A program made the translations under genes and the position numbers. Shown piece after piece: positions 40,908-49,069 of a DNA stretch of 55,175 nucleotides (positions are counted from its first letter, which is position 1; each line of letters begins with the position of its first letter). The DNA is from DASPTH01 sp046727575 (GTDB lineage: Bacteria > Actinomycetota > Acidimicrobiia > IMCC26256 > DASPTH01): positions 1 to 55,175 of the forward strand of contig JBKPCV010000056.1 of the NCBI GenBank assembly GCA_046727575.1. Reading direction: 5' to 3'. The notes under the pieces were generated by a model, which saw only the letters and a program-made list of their open reading frames with translations, did no database searches and was not told where the DNA came from.

Positions 40908-43274
40908 TCACACGCCCTTCGGTCGTTGCCCGATCACGCCGTCGGCTTCGAGCGTGACGTAGTCACCGTCGGAAACGCCGAGTCCGCCGACGAGGATCTC
41001 GTGGTTGTGCTGCCCGAGGAGCGGGGCCGGTGTGCGCACCCATCGGTCGACCGACGCGAACCGGAACGGCATCGTGGGCAACCAGTGTCGTCCCACCACC
41101 GGGTGGTCCACTTCCTCGTAGAAACCGCGCGCACGCAGTTGCGGATGGTCGTACATGCTGCGGGGATCGCGCCCGACCGCCGCCGGCACGCCGTGCGCCA
41201 CGAGAAGCTCGGCCGCCTCCGCGACGTCGTGCTCCGCGGCCCACTGCGCGAGGTGGTTGTCGAGCTCATCGTGACGCGCGCGTCGCGTCGCGTAGCTCCC
41301 GAGCTCCGGATCGGCCGCCCACGCAGGAGCGCCGAGCGCGCGCACCAACGCCTGCCACTGCTCGTCGCTCTCGACCGAGATGGCGAGCCAGTTGTCGTCG
41401 CCGCGTCCGGGGTACAGACCCTGTGGTGCGGCGTTGGGACTGCGATTGCCGTCGCGCTCGAGCAGGTTGCCATACGCGGTGGCTTCGATGACCAGCTCGG
41501 CTGCCGCGTTGAGCGCCCCCTCGACCATCGTGACCTCGAGCTGCGAGCCGCGTCCGGAGGTTTCGCGCTCCGCCAGCCCGACGAGCAACGCGAACGCCGC
41601 GTGCATGCCCGCATTGGGATCACTCGGGCCGCGCTGGATTCGCGGCTGGTCGTCGGGGTGGCCCGTGATCCACGCGAGCCCGGTGACCTGTTCCATGGTC
41701 TGGGCGAAGCCCGTGTTGTCACGCCACGGACCGGTGAGCCCGAACGCCGGCATGCGGACCAGCACGCACCGCGGATTGATCGCCTGGATGTCGTCCCACC
41801 CGAGCCCGAAGTTCGCGAGCACACGGGGGGAGAAGTTCTCGAGCACCGCGTCGCTCTCCGCGATCAAGGACCGCAGCAGCGCAAGTCCTTGTTCGGTACC
41901 CAGATCGAGCGTGAGGTCGCGCTTGTTGGTGTTCGAGCAGAGGAAGTGGGCGCTCCGTTCCCACCACGGTCCGTCGAGGCCCGCGATGCTCGCGCCGGTC
42001 GTGCGCATGCCGTCGATGCGCGAGACCGACTCGATGTGGATGACGTCGGCACCCAGCGCGGCGAGCACACCCGCCGCGATGGGTCCGGCCCACCACGCGG
42101 TGAGGTCGAGCACCCGTATGCCGTCGAGAGGAAGACGAGCATCGCCCACAGGCTCCGACGGCCGGCGCGGTGGACGCGACTCGATCGCGGCGGTGTGCTC
42201 CCCGAGGCGAGGCGCCGGGCGCGGCGGCGGCGGATCTTCGTCGTCGATCCGCCATGGCCGGCGCGGCATGCGGAAGCGCCCGGTGGGATCCTCGACGAAG
42301 ACACCGCGGGCCGCGAAGTGATCGCAGCCGAGTATCGTCTCGCCGTTGAGCACGGGTGCGACCGGGATCCGTAGCTCACTCGCCAGTCGCACCGCAACGT
42401 CGGTGGTGTGACGTGTCGTCCACGCGTGGACGATGTCGTTCCACTCCTTCCAGTGCTTCTGGCGCTCCACGATGCTCGTGAACGGCCCATCGACCAGGTC
42501 GGGTCGCTCGATGAGGAGACAGAAGTTGTTGAACTGCTCGCGGCTGTTCGTGCAGAAGCCGACGTAGCCGTCGAGGGTCGGCTCCACGGACGGTGTCTCG
42601 ATCGTTCGCGTCGCGCCCACGATCGGCGGATTGCCGCGCAGGGCTCGCATCAACTCCGCATAGCTGTTCGCCGCGATCGTCATCACCTCGACGATCGCGA
42701 AGTCGATGTGCTCACCGTGGCCGGTGCGCTGCGCGCGGAGCGCGGCTGCCGTGGCCGCGACGCTCGCGAACGTGCCCGACAGCCACTCGCTCGTGCGCCC
42801 ACCCGCCTGGAACGGCACGCCGTCGGGCGCGCCTCGCCCCACCAGACCGCCCGACTCCGCTTGCACGATGAACTCGGTCGTCGGGCGCTCGGCATACGGT
42901 CCGGTGCGCCCGTACGGCGTGATCGAGCACACGACCAACCCGGGGTGACGGCGTCGGCTCTCCTCCGGATCGAACGCGCCCGGCCCGAAACTCTCGACGA
43001 CGATGTCGGCGCTCGCGATCAGATCACGAACTGCGAGGTCGTCGGGGCTGCCCTGCACCGACCGCACACCGTGGTGCAGGAACCGGAACAGCGCGCCGCC
43101 CTCGCGCGGATCGACGGACGCGCCGCCCGCCGACCACGAACGCCACGGATCACCGCCCGTCGGCTCGACCTTCACGACGTCAGCGCCAGCGTCGGCGAGG
43201 AGCCGGCAGCAGTACGCGCCCGGGATCCCGAAGCTGAAGTCGATGACACGCAGCGCGCGCAGACCCTGCTGCAC
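40908..43274 (-). CDS. Double CaiB/BaiF CoA-transferase (two domains in tandem)
   Basis: 788 residues made of two CaiB/BaiF units, about 1-355 and 385-788, joined by a Pro/Arg linker (DEDPPPPRPAPRLGEHT). Each begins with the family strand (LRVIDFSFGIPGAYCCRLLA and IRVLDLTAWWAGPIAAGVLA). In the second unit, GPSDPNAGMHAAFA keeps the catalytic Asp. In the first, the same place reads RTSEWLSGTFAS with Glu, so only one active site may be standard. CaiB enzymes are interlocked dimers, so the fusion could form a fixed hetero-pair. GTG start, 3 nt after the DUF35 gene's stop. Confidence 0.88.
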   Translation of the reverse strand: MQQGLRALRVIDFSFGIPGAYCCRLLADAGADVVKVEPTGGDPWRSWSAGGASVDPREGGALFRFLHHGVRSVQGSPDDLAVRDLIASADIVVESFGPGAFDPEESRRRHPGLVVCSITPYGRTGPYAERPTTEFIVQAESGGLVGRGAPDGVPFQAGGRTSEWLSGTFASVAATAAALRAQRTGHGEHIDFAIVEVMTIAANSYAELMRALRGNPPIVGATRTIETPSVEPTLDGYVGFCTNSREQFNNFCLLIERPDLVDGPFTSIVERQKHWKEWNDIVHAWTTRHTTDVAVRLASELRIPVAPVLNGETILGCDHFAARGVFVEDPTGRFRMPRRPWRIDDEDPPPPRPAPRLGEHTAAIESRPPRRPSEPVGDARLPLDGIRVLDLTAWWAGPIAAGVLAALGADVIHIESVSRIDGMRTTGASIAGLDGPWWERSAHFLCSNTNKRDLTLDLGTEQGLALLRSLIAESDAVLENFSPRVLANFGLGWDDIQAINPRCVLVRMPAFGLTGPWRDNTGFAQTMEQVTGLAWITGHPDDQPRIQRGPSDPNAGMHAAFALLVGLAERETSGRGSQLEVTMVEGALNAAAELVIEATAYGNLLERDGNRSPNAAPQGLYPGRGDDNWLAISVESDEQWQALVRALGAPAWAADPELGSYATRRARHDELDNHLAQWAAEHDVAEAAELLVAHGVPAAVGRDPRSMYDHPQLRARGFYEEVDHPVVGRHWLPTMPFRFASVDRWVRTPAPLLGQHNHEILVGGLGVSDGDYVTLEADGVIGQRPKGV

Positions 43275-43277
43275 GGA

Positions 43278-43697
43278 TCAGTCCGACGCCGCGGGACGGA
43301 AGTACGGCAGTTGGAAGCCGCCGTGGATCGGATGGAACTCCACTTGCACGCGCATGCCGATCTCGACGTCGTCGACCTCGCAGCCGATCAGGTTGGAGAG
43401 CATCTGCCACCCTTCTTCCACGTCCACGATGATCGCGACGTAGGGCACCTCGAACGCCGGGATCTGCGGACGCCACACTGTCGTCCAGCTGTAGACGGTC
43501 CCCGCGCCCGCGCTCTTCTCCCAGGCCAGCGCCTGCGAGGTGCAGTGCGCGCAGATGTATGCCGGGGTGTGCGTGGCCATGCCGCAGACGCCACAGCGCT
43601 GGAAGAGCAGCTCGCCACGCGCGCATCCGTCCCAGTACGGCTTCGTGAGCGGGCTCGGCACCGGATGCGGGATGGAGCCGGCTTGCGGTTGGAGCAT
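43278..43697 (-). CDS. DUF35 zinc-ribbon/OB-fold protein
   Basis: 139 residues. PLTKPYWDGCARGELLFQRC opens the rubredoxin-like zinc ribbon, with CGVC and CAHC as the four ligands (about residues 35-53). The OB-fold part follows (AGTVYSWTTV, VPYVAIIVDVEEG). DUF35 proteins usually support acetyl-CoA acetyltransferase-like thiolases and bind CoA substrates. No thiolase is adjacent; instead it is coupled (3-nt gap) to the double CoA-transferase. The ATG at 43697 gives the usual family start; its ribosome site is weak. Confidence 0.85.
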   Translation of the reverse strand: MLQPQAGSIPHPVPSPLTKPYWDGCARGELLFQRCGVCGMATHTPAYICAHCTSQALAWEKSAGAGTVYSWTTVWRPQIPAFEVPYVAIIVDVEEGWQMLSNLIGCEVDDVEIGMRVQVEFHPIHGGFQLPYFRPAASD

Positions 43698-43777
43698 GGT
43701 CAATGGAATGGTCCGTCGGTCGTGGTGAGGTGCCGGAATGGGGATCGCCAAGCTCCCGGCATGGGGATGGTAGGCGG

Positions 43778-44524
43778 ATGACGTCGGTGCAGCGGGAGAA
43801 CAAGGTCAAGGCCGCGACGATGTCGCTGTCGGCGAGCTCGCCCGACGGTGACGACCGGCCGTACCTCGAGTGGCACCAGCTCGACCATCTGCCCGAGCAG
43901 TACCAGATTCCGGGCCTCCTCTACGGCCAACGCTGGGCGTCGACCCCAGAGTGCCGAGCGGCGCGGGCGTTCCAGTCGGACCGCTTCGCGCCGACCAACC
44001 ACGTCGTGCAGTACCTGTTCGGCGACCCGGTCGGCCAGGCGGTCGACGACTGGTTCACGCTCGGCGCGCGGCTCGCCGCGGTGGGCCGCTTCCCGTTCCG
44101 GCTCCCGGCGGTGATGCTCGCCGGCTTCGACGTCGTCGGCTGCCACGCGGCCCCGAGCGCGTCGGTCACTCCGGAAGTGGTGCCGTACCGCCCAAACCGC
44201 GGGATGTACCTCGTCGTCGAGCTTCCCGGCACCACTGGCTGGACACCGGTATGGACGGCGGATCAGCTCGAGCGCCTGCTCGGGATCGACGGTGTGGCGG
44301 GCCTGTGGACCTTCGTGAGCGGCAGCATCCGACCCGATCGGCTCGACCAGACCGGCTACCACGCCGCCGTCTGCTACCTCGACGGTGACCCGGCCGACGT
44401 CGCCGGGCCCGTCGGCAAGGTCGTCGTCGACCGCTGGGACCACACGGCCGTGACGCCGGAGTTCGCCGCGCCGTTCGTATCGGTGCGACCCTGGGACTGG
44501 GACCGGTTCCGCCAGACCGGATGA
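43778..44524 (+). CDS. Uncharacterised protein, possible dimeric alpha/beta barrel
   Basis: 248 residues. I chose the ATG at 43778, preceded by GGTAGG. YLEWHQLDHLPEQYQIPGLL early in the protein looks like the EthD-type ferredoxin-like fold (W/H-x2-DH-P pattern). A second half (GMYLVVELPGTT to YHAAVCYLDGD) may be a repeat of that fold. There are no membrane segments. A direct repeat, CCGG[A/C]ATGGGGAT, lies just upstream (43733-43745 and 43756-43768). Function unknown; the neighbours suggest acyl-CoA or steroid-type catabolism. Confidence 0.65.
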   Translation: MTSVQRENKVKAATMSLSASSPDGDDRPYLEWHQLDHLPEQYQIPGLLYGQRWASTPECRAARAFQSDRFAPTNHVVQYLFGDPVGQAVDDWFTLGARLAAVGRFPFRLPAVMLAGFDVVGCHAAPSASVTPEVVPYRPNRGMYLVVELPGTTGWTPVWTADQLERLLGIDGVAGLWTFVSGSIRPDRLDQTGYHAAVCYLDGDPADVAGPVGKVVVDRWDHTAVTPEFAAPFVSVRPWDWDRFRQTG

Positions 44525-44588
44525 GACGCCAGCGGACCCGTGTGCGGGATCATCAGGCCGAACTCCATGCGCTCGCCCCTGGCTGGCG

Positions 44589-45377
44589 CTATCCCGAGAA
44601 CCACGTGCCGGCGTCGTTGATCAGCACCTGGCCCGTCATCTTCGAGCTTTCGTCGGACGCAAGGAAGACGACGACTCCCGTCATGTCCTCGGGCTCGAGC
44701 GTCGTCCCGAGCGCCGACGCGCTGCGCAGCGCGTCGATGATCGGCTCGGGTACGACGGCCTGTGTCGCCGGCGACATCGTGACCCCTGGGCACACCGCGT
44801 TCACTCGGATCCCACGCGGCCCGAGCTGCTGCGCCATCTGCCGGGTCTGGAAGATCACCATCCACTTCGTGAGCCCGTAACCCTGCGGCGCGATCGTCGG
44901 CGGTGGCGAGTCCTCGGTCGCGGCGAACAGAGCGGGCAGAGGCAAAGGAAACGCCGCCGTCGACGAGATGTTGACGATTGATCCGCGGCGCTGCTCCCAC
45001 AGGTACGGCACCACCGCGTTCGACGCGTTCACGATGCCCATGAAGTTGACGGCGAGAAAGTCGTCCCAGGACGCGGTGAGCTGATCGAACATCAGCGCGG
45101 CATTGTTCACCAAGCAGTCAACGTGCCCGAACTGGTCGACGACCGCCCTGGCCATCTCGATCATCTGCCCCGGATCGGTAACGTCCACCTTCAGGGACAA
45201 CGACCGACGGCCCAGTCCTTTCACGTCGTCTTCCACGTCCCTCGCCTGGCCGATGCGCTTGAGATCGATGATCGCGACGTCTGCACCTTCGGCCGCCATC
45301 GCCCGTGCGTAAGCCGCGCCGATCCCTTGCGCCGCCCCGGTGACGATGCACACCTTGTCGAGCAGCCGGTCACCCAT
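44589..45377 (-). CDS. SDR family oxidoreductase
   Basis: 262 residues; GGAGGGAG lies 6 nt before the ATG. The cofactor motif is TGAAQGIGAAYARAM, followed by IIDLKR, NNAALM, NISST and YGLTK, the active-site Tyr and Lys. An insert of about 15 residues (LFAATEDSPPPTIAP) lies between the Ser and Tyr. The IIDLK strand end favours NAD. The gene precedes two acyl-CoA dehydrogenase genes' 3' end on the same strand, 75 bp away, and may be a 3-hydroxyacyl-type or alcohol dehydrogenase. Substrate unknown. Confidence 0.85.
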   Translation of the reverse strand: MGDRLLDKVCIVTGAAQGIGAAYARAMAAEGADVAIIDLKRIGQARDVEDDVKGLGRRSLSLKVDVTDPGQMIEMARAVVDQFGHVDCLVNNAALMFDQLTASWDDFLAVNFMGIVNASNAVVPYLWEQRRGSIVNISSTAAFPLPLPALFAATEDSPPPTIAPQGYGLTKWMVIFQTRQMAQQLGPRGIRVNAVCPGVTMSPATQAVVPEPIIDALRSASALGTTLEPEDMTGVVVFLASDESSKMTGQVLINDAGTWFSG

Positions 45378-45452
45378 GGCATCTCCCTCCTCGAGGGTCC
45401 CGGAAGCGTTGCGTACGAGGCGGTGCCGCTCAAGTCGCGCGCGCATGACGCG

Positions 45453-46589
45453 TCAGATCTGCAGCGCGCGTGCCAGCATCTCCTGGTAGTACCGCGCATC
45501 ACCGAGGTTGTTCTCCCAGAACTTCGCGCGCCGCGAGTAGAGGTTGAGGTCATGTTCCACCATGAACCCGATCCCGGCGTGCACCTCGTGTGCCTGACGA
45601 TGGAGATGCGCGGCAGCCCGCTTTCCGAACGCAACCGCGATCGCGGCTTCACGCTCGTACGTCTTGCCCGAGTCGATGCGGAAGGCCGCCTGTTTCGCCA
45701 ACAGCTCTGCTCGGTGCACGTCGATCAGGATGTCGGTCACCAGGTACTGCACAGCCTGGTAGGCCCCGATCGGCTTCCCGAATTGCTCGCGAACCTTGGC
45801 GTACTCGTTCGTCATGTCGAGGACCGCTTTGCCCGCGCCCACGATGGTCGCGGTCTGCAGCACGGCGGCCTTCGTCGTCACGGCTGACAACGGCGCCCAT
45901 CCACGGTCCACGTCACCCACCAGGTTCTCGCCCGGTACCGCCACGTTGTCGAACGCGACCGCGTAGAGGGCGTTGCCAGCGATATTCGGGATCGGCGTCC
46001 ACGACACCCCCCGGGAGTCGGCGTCGACCAGGAGCAGCGAGATGCCGTCTGCGCCCGTGTCGCCGCTCGTGCGGACGGCGCACAGGAATGCGTCGGCCGA
46101 TGGCGCGAAGCCCACGAGCAACTTCGTGCCCGACACGACGAAGCCGCCGCCCTCCTGCCGTACCGCACACGCGACACCGGCGGGGCCGAACGATCCGTCA
46201 CCTTCGAGGATCGCGGGGCTCACGATGCATGTCCCTGCCGCGATCGCTGGCAGGTAGCGCGACCGCTGTTCCCCCGTGCCCACCGCGAGGATCGTCTCGC
46301 CCGCGACCGCGACGGTGTCGAAGTGAGGGCTCGACACGAGGAAGCGGCCCATCTCCTCGTAGAGCGGGTACAGGTCGAGGAAGCCGCCGCCCGCACCTCC
46401 GTACTCGGCCGGATAGGTGGTGGCGAGCCAACCCCGTGTGGCCATCTCCTGCCACAGGTCGGGCGAGTAGCCGAGCCCGCCGCGCTCTACGTCGCGTACG
46501 ACGTCGGGAGGGCATTGCTCGGCGAAGAGCGCGTTGGCTTCGGACTGGACGAGGCCCTGGTCGGGTTCGAGCGAGAGGTCGACGGCCAT
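45453..46589 (-). CDS. Acyl-CoA dehydrogenase (partner-type, small subunit-like)
   Basis: 378 residues. The three-domain fold is visible: helical N-terminus (YPAEYGGAGGGFLDLYPLYEEMG), beta middle (VSPAILEGDGSFGPAGVACAV) and helical C-terminus (YAKVREQFGKPIGAYQAVQY). The usual catalytic Glu region reads HAGIGFMVEHDLNLYSRRA. The TEPxAGSD motif of most members is changed to EGDGSFGPA. Steroid-type enzymes of actinobacteria form alpha2beta2 tetramers of two unlike subunits encoded side by side, which matches this pair. It lies 12 bp after the other dehydrogenase gene. Confidence 0.88.
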   Translation of the reverse strand: MAVDLSLEPDQGLVQSEANALFAEQCPPDVVRDVERGGLGYSPDLWQEMATRGWLATTYPAEYGGAGGGFLDLYPLYEEMGRFLVSSPHFDTVAVAGETILAVGTGEQRSRYLPAIAAGTCIVSPAILEGDGSFGPAGVACAVRQEGGGFVVSGTKLLVGFAPSADAFLCAVRTSGDTGADGISLLLVDADSRGVSWTPIPNIAGNALYAVAFDNVAVPGENLVGDVDRGWAPLSAVTTKAAVLQTATIVGAGKAVLDMTNEYAKVREQFGKPIGAYQAVQYLVTDILIDVHRAELLAKQAAFRIDSGKTYEREAAIAVAFGKRAAAHLHRQAHEVHAGIGFMVEHDLNLYSRRAKFWENNLGDARYYQEMLARALQI

Positions 46590-46601
46590 GGCGGGCTGGG
46601 C

Positions 46602-47792
46602 CTATCGCGGGAGGCCGAGCCCACGCGTCGCGACGACCATGCGCTTCACCTGTGACGTTCCGCCGGCATGGTTCCCGAATGATCGGCGGTAGATGCGGTC
46701 GATCTCCCCGGCGAGCGGCGCCCACTCACCTGACTGGATCTGCCCGAGCGGCCCCAGGATCTCCATGCACGTCTGCGCGAACTCAGGTTGGAACTCCTTG
46801 GCGATCGCCTGATGGAAGTGGCCGCCGTACGCGCACGCGCCCTCGTACTCCAGCATCTTCTCGCTCTCGACCCCGATCGCGAGGTCGGTGAGCTGCATGC
46901 GCACGACCGGGTCGTCGCTGAGCGCCTTGCCGTTGCGTGTGGTTCTGCGGCAGTAGCGGATGAGCTGCTCGAGCACCCACGCGCGACCGGTGGGGCCCGG
47001 CTCGTATTCCATCTCGGGACCGGGATCGTCGGACTCGAACGTAGGGATCGGGTTGCCGCCGAGCCCGAACCACACTTGCTGCCAGCCCTGGTTGAGGTCG
47101 CCCAACAGACCGTCCTTCGGGACGCGGAGGTCCTCGAGAAACACGTTGTTCTGGCGACCGTCGGCCAGGTTCAGCTGCGCCCGGAGCTCGACGCCGGGCG
47201 CATCCATGGGCGAGAGGAAGTAGCTGATCCCCTTGTGGCGCTTCGACACGTCGGGATCGGTGCGCGCGGCGATGATGATCCAGTTGCAGTGGTGACCCGC
47301 CGTGCAGAAGGTCTTCTGGCCGTTGATCACCCACTCGTCGCCGTCGAGATCGGCACGCGTCCGCAGCGACGCGAGGTCGGAACCGGCGTTGGGTTCGGTG
47401 TAGCCCTCACCCCACATGATCTCCCCAGCCGCCATGCCGGCGAGGAAGAACGACTTCTGATCGTCGGTACCGAGGCGAAAGATCGCCGGACCGACTGATT
47501 GGCCGATGCCGGCGAGACCGCCGGCGCGCCGTCGATCGAATTCCTCGCGGACGATGCGCGCCTCACGCGGTGACATCTCCGCGCCGCCGTACTCCTTCGG
47601 CCACGTGGGCTCGAGCCACCGCTTCGCGCCCTGCTTCTTCCAGAACTCGCGATAGAAGGCCCACCGGTCGGGATCTTCCTCGAAGTCCCACTGGAAACCC
47701 TCGTACTCGACCGGTAGCTCCTCGTCGAGCCAGGAGCGCACTTCCTCGCGCAACGCTTCGAGCCGGGGCGTCGTCGTGAACGTGATGTCCAT
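46602..47792 (-). CDS. Acyl-CoA dehydrogenase (large subunit-like)
   Basis: 396 residues. MWGEGYTEPNAGSDLASLRTR is the flavin/substrate loop, WVINGQKTFCTAGHHCNW the beta domain, and RIYRRSFGNHAGGTSQVKR the C-terminal region. It introduces an alpha-beta double bond into an acyl-CoA, passing electrons to ETF. Together with the next gene (12-bp gap) it probably forms a two-subunit complex. The ATG has GAGGA about 9 nt upstream. It is divergent from the DegT-family gene across 65 bp that hold a 30-bp palindrome. Confidence 0.9.
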   Translation of the reverse strand: MDITFTTTPRLEALREEVRSWLDEELPVEYEGFQWDFEEDPDRWAFYREFWKKQGAKRWLEPTWPKEYGGAEMSPREARIVREEFDRRRAGGLAGIGQSVGPAIFRLGTDDQKSFFLAGMAAGEIMWGEGYTEPNAGSDLASLRTRADLDGDEWVINGQKTFCTAGHHCNWIIIAARTDPDVSKRHKGISYFLSPMDAPGVELRAQLNLADGRQNNVFLEDLRVPKDGLLGDLNQGWQQVWFGLGGNPIPTFESDDPGPEMEYEPGPTGRAWVLEQLIRYCRRTTRNGKALSDDPVVRMQLTDLAIGVESEKMLEYEGACAYGGHFHQAIAKEFQPEFAQTCMEILGPLGQIQSGEWAPLAGEIDRIYRRSFGNHAGGTSQVKRMVVATRGLGLPR

Positions 47793-47822
47793 CGGTGTCG
47801 TTCCTCGTGTCGGGTTCCGGGG

Positions 47823-47852
47823 CGCACGCTAGCTCCGCGGCGCTAGCGTGCG
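47823..47852. promoter_or_regulatory. 30-bp palindrome carrying a promoter hexamer on each strand
   Basis: Arms CGCACGCTAGC (47823-47833) and GCTAGCGTGCG (47842-47852) are perfect over 11 bp, and the 8-nt centre contains CCGCGG, so 14 of 15 half-site positions match. Each arm supplies TAGCGT (TANNNT) in opposite directions: rightward it ends 8 nt before the DegT ATG, leftward it is 33 nt before the acyl-CoA dehydrogenase ATG. A dimeric regulator bound here would control both. Confidence 0.6.
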
Positions 47853-47857
47853 TCCAG

Positions 47858-49069
47858 ATGACCGACATCCGGCGTCACCAAGTCACCGAAGCCGGCGGCG
47901 TCCATGACGAACGCGAGATCGCGGCGATCGTGGACGTGCTCCGAAACGGCACGCTGCAGCTCGGGCCCAACGTCGAGGAGTTCGAACGACGCGGCGCCGA
48001 GCTCCTTGCGCATCAGCACGGCGTGATGGTCAACAGCGGTACCTCGGCGTGTTGGTTGGCGGTCGACCTGCTGGGCTGTGAACCGGGCGACGAGGTGATC
48101 ACGTCACCGCTCACGTTCTCGAGCGACATCGCCCCGCTCGTCCGCAACGGGATCATCCCGGCGTTCGTCGACGTCGAACCCGACACCTTCCAGATCGACG
48201 TCACCAAGATCGAGTCGATGATCGGGCCGCGGACGAAGGCGATCATGACGCCGAACCTCGTGGGCAACTGCCCGGACTGGGACGCGATCCGAGAGATCGC
48301 CGACCGGCGCGGCTTGCTCGTCGTCGAGGACAGCTGCGACGTGCTCGACACCTACTTGCGCGGAACCCGCACAGGACTGCGCGCCGACATCTCCGTCACG
48401 AGCTTCGCGCGTGGCCACGCCATCACCGCGGCCGGCAACGGCGGCCTGATCGCCGTCGACGACCCGGTCTGGTTCGACCAGACGCTCGTGCGCCGCCGGT
48501 GGGGTCGCCGCTCGGAGAAGTTCTTGTTCGGCACCAACAAGGGCTCCGACCCCCGCTTCGGTGAGCTGGAGGACGGCACGCCGTACGACATGGTCTTCGT
48601 GTTCGACGACATGGGCTACAACTTCGAGCCTTCGGAGATCATGGCGGCGTACGGCCTGGTGCAGCTCGAGAAGCTCGCGGAGTTCAACGCGCGCCGACGA
48701 CACAACTTCGTCTTGCTCGACGAAGTGCTCGCCAAGCACGAGGACAAGGTCGTCCGGCCCCGGACCATCCCTGAGCTCGACACCACGTGGATGCGTTACA
48801 CCTTCTTGCTGGCCGACGACATCGACCGCACCGCCGTGCAGGAGTTCCTGCTCGAGCGAGAAGTGCAGACCCGCATGGTGTGGACCGGCAACATCCTCCG
48901 CCAACCCGGATTCGCGCACATCGCACACCGAGCACCCGATGACGGCCTGCCCAACACGGATCGCGTCATGAACCGCGGTCTGTCGTTGCCGTCACATCAT
49001 GCGCTCACCAGCGACGACGTCGGCCATCTCGTGGAGTCGTTGTCGGACTGCATGCACGCGTTCTCGTGA
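47858..49069 (+). CDS. DegT/DnrJ/EryC1-family enzyme with His in place of the PLP lysine
   Basis: 403 residues with the fold-type I aminotransferase pattern: VNSGTSACWLAVD, VITSPLTFSSDIAPLV, VVEDSCD (Asp158 for the pyridine N) and SFARGHAITAAGNGG. In the last, the Schiff-base Lys is His187, as in the sugar 3-dehydrases E1 (RfbH/AscC) and ColD, which use PMP and remove a hydroxyl. E1 enzymes also have four Cys for a 2Fe-2S cluster; the matching stretch (about 211-235, WGRRSEKFLFGTNKG) has none. A dehydratase of ColD type is my best guess. No nucleotide-sugar genes are nearby. No ribosome site; likely leaderless. TGATG links it to the reductase gene. Confidence 0.82.
   Translation: MTDIRRHQVTEAGGVHDEREIAAIVDVLRNGTLQLGPNVEEFERRGAELLAHQHGVMVNSGTSACWLAVDLLGCEPGDEVITSPLTFSSDIAPLVRNGIIPAFVDVEPDTFQIDVTKIESMIGPRTKAIMTPNLVGNCPDWDAIREIADRRGLLVVEDSCDVLDTYLRGTRTGLRADISVTSFARGHAITAAGNGGLIAVDDPVWFDQTLVRRRWGRRSEKFLFGTNKGSDPRFGELEDGTPYDMVFVFDDMGYNFEPSEIMAAYGLVQLEKLAEFNARRRHNFVLLDEVLAKHEDKVVRPRTIPELDTTWMRYTFLLADDIDRTAVQEFLLEREVQTRMVWTGNILRQPGFAHIAHRAPDDGLPNTDRVMNRGLSLPSHHALTSDDVGHLVESLSDCMHAFS

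Noticed and set aside
43733..43768. Direct repeat CCGG[A/C]ATGGGGAT as a regulatory site
   Set aside because: Only two copies spaced 23 bp, one mismatch and no symmetry; noted in the gene entry but not enough for a separate claim.
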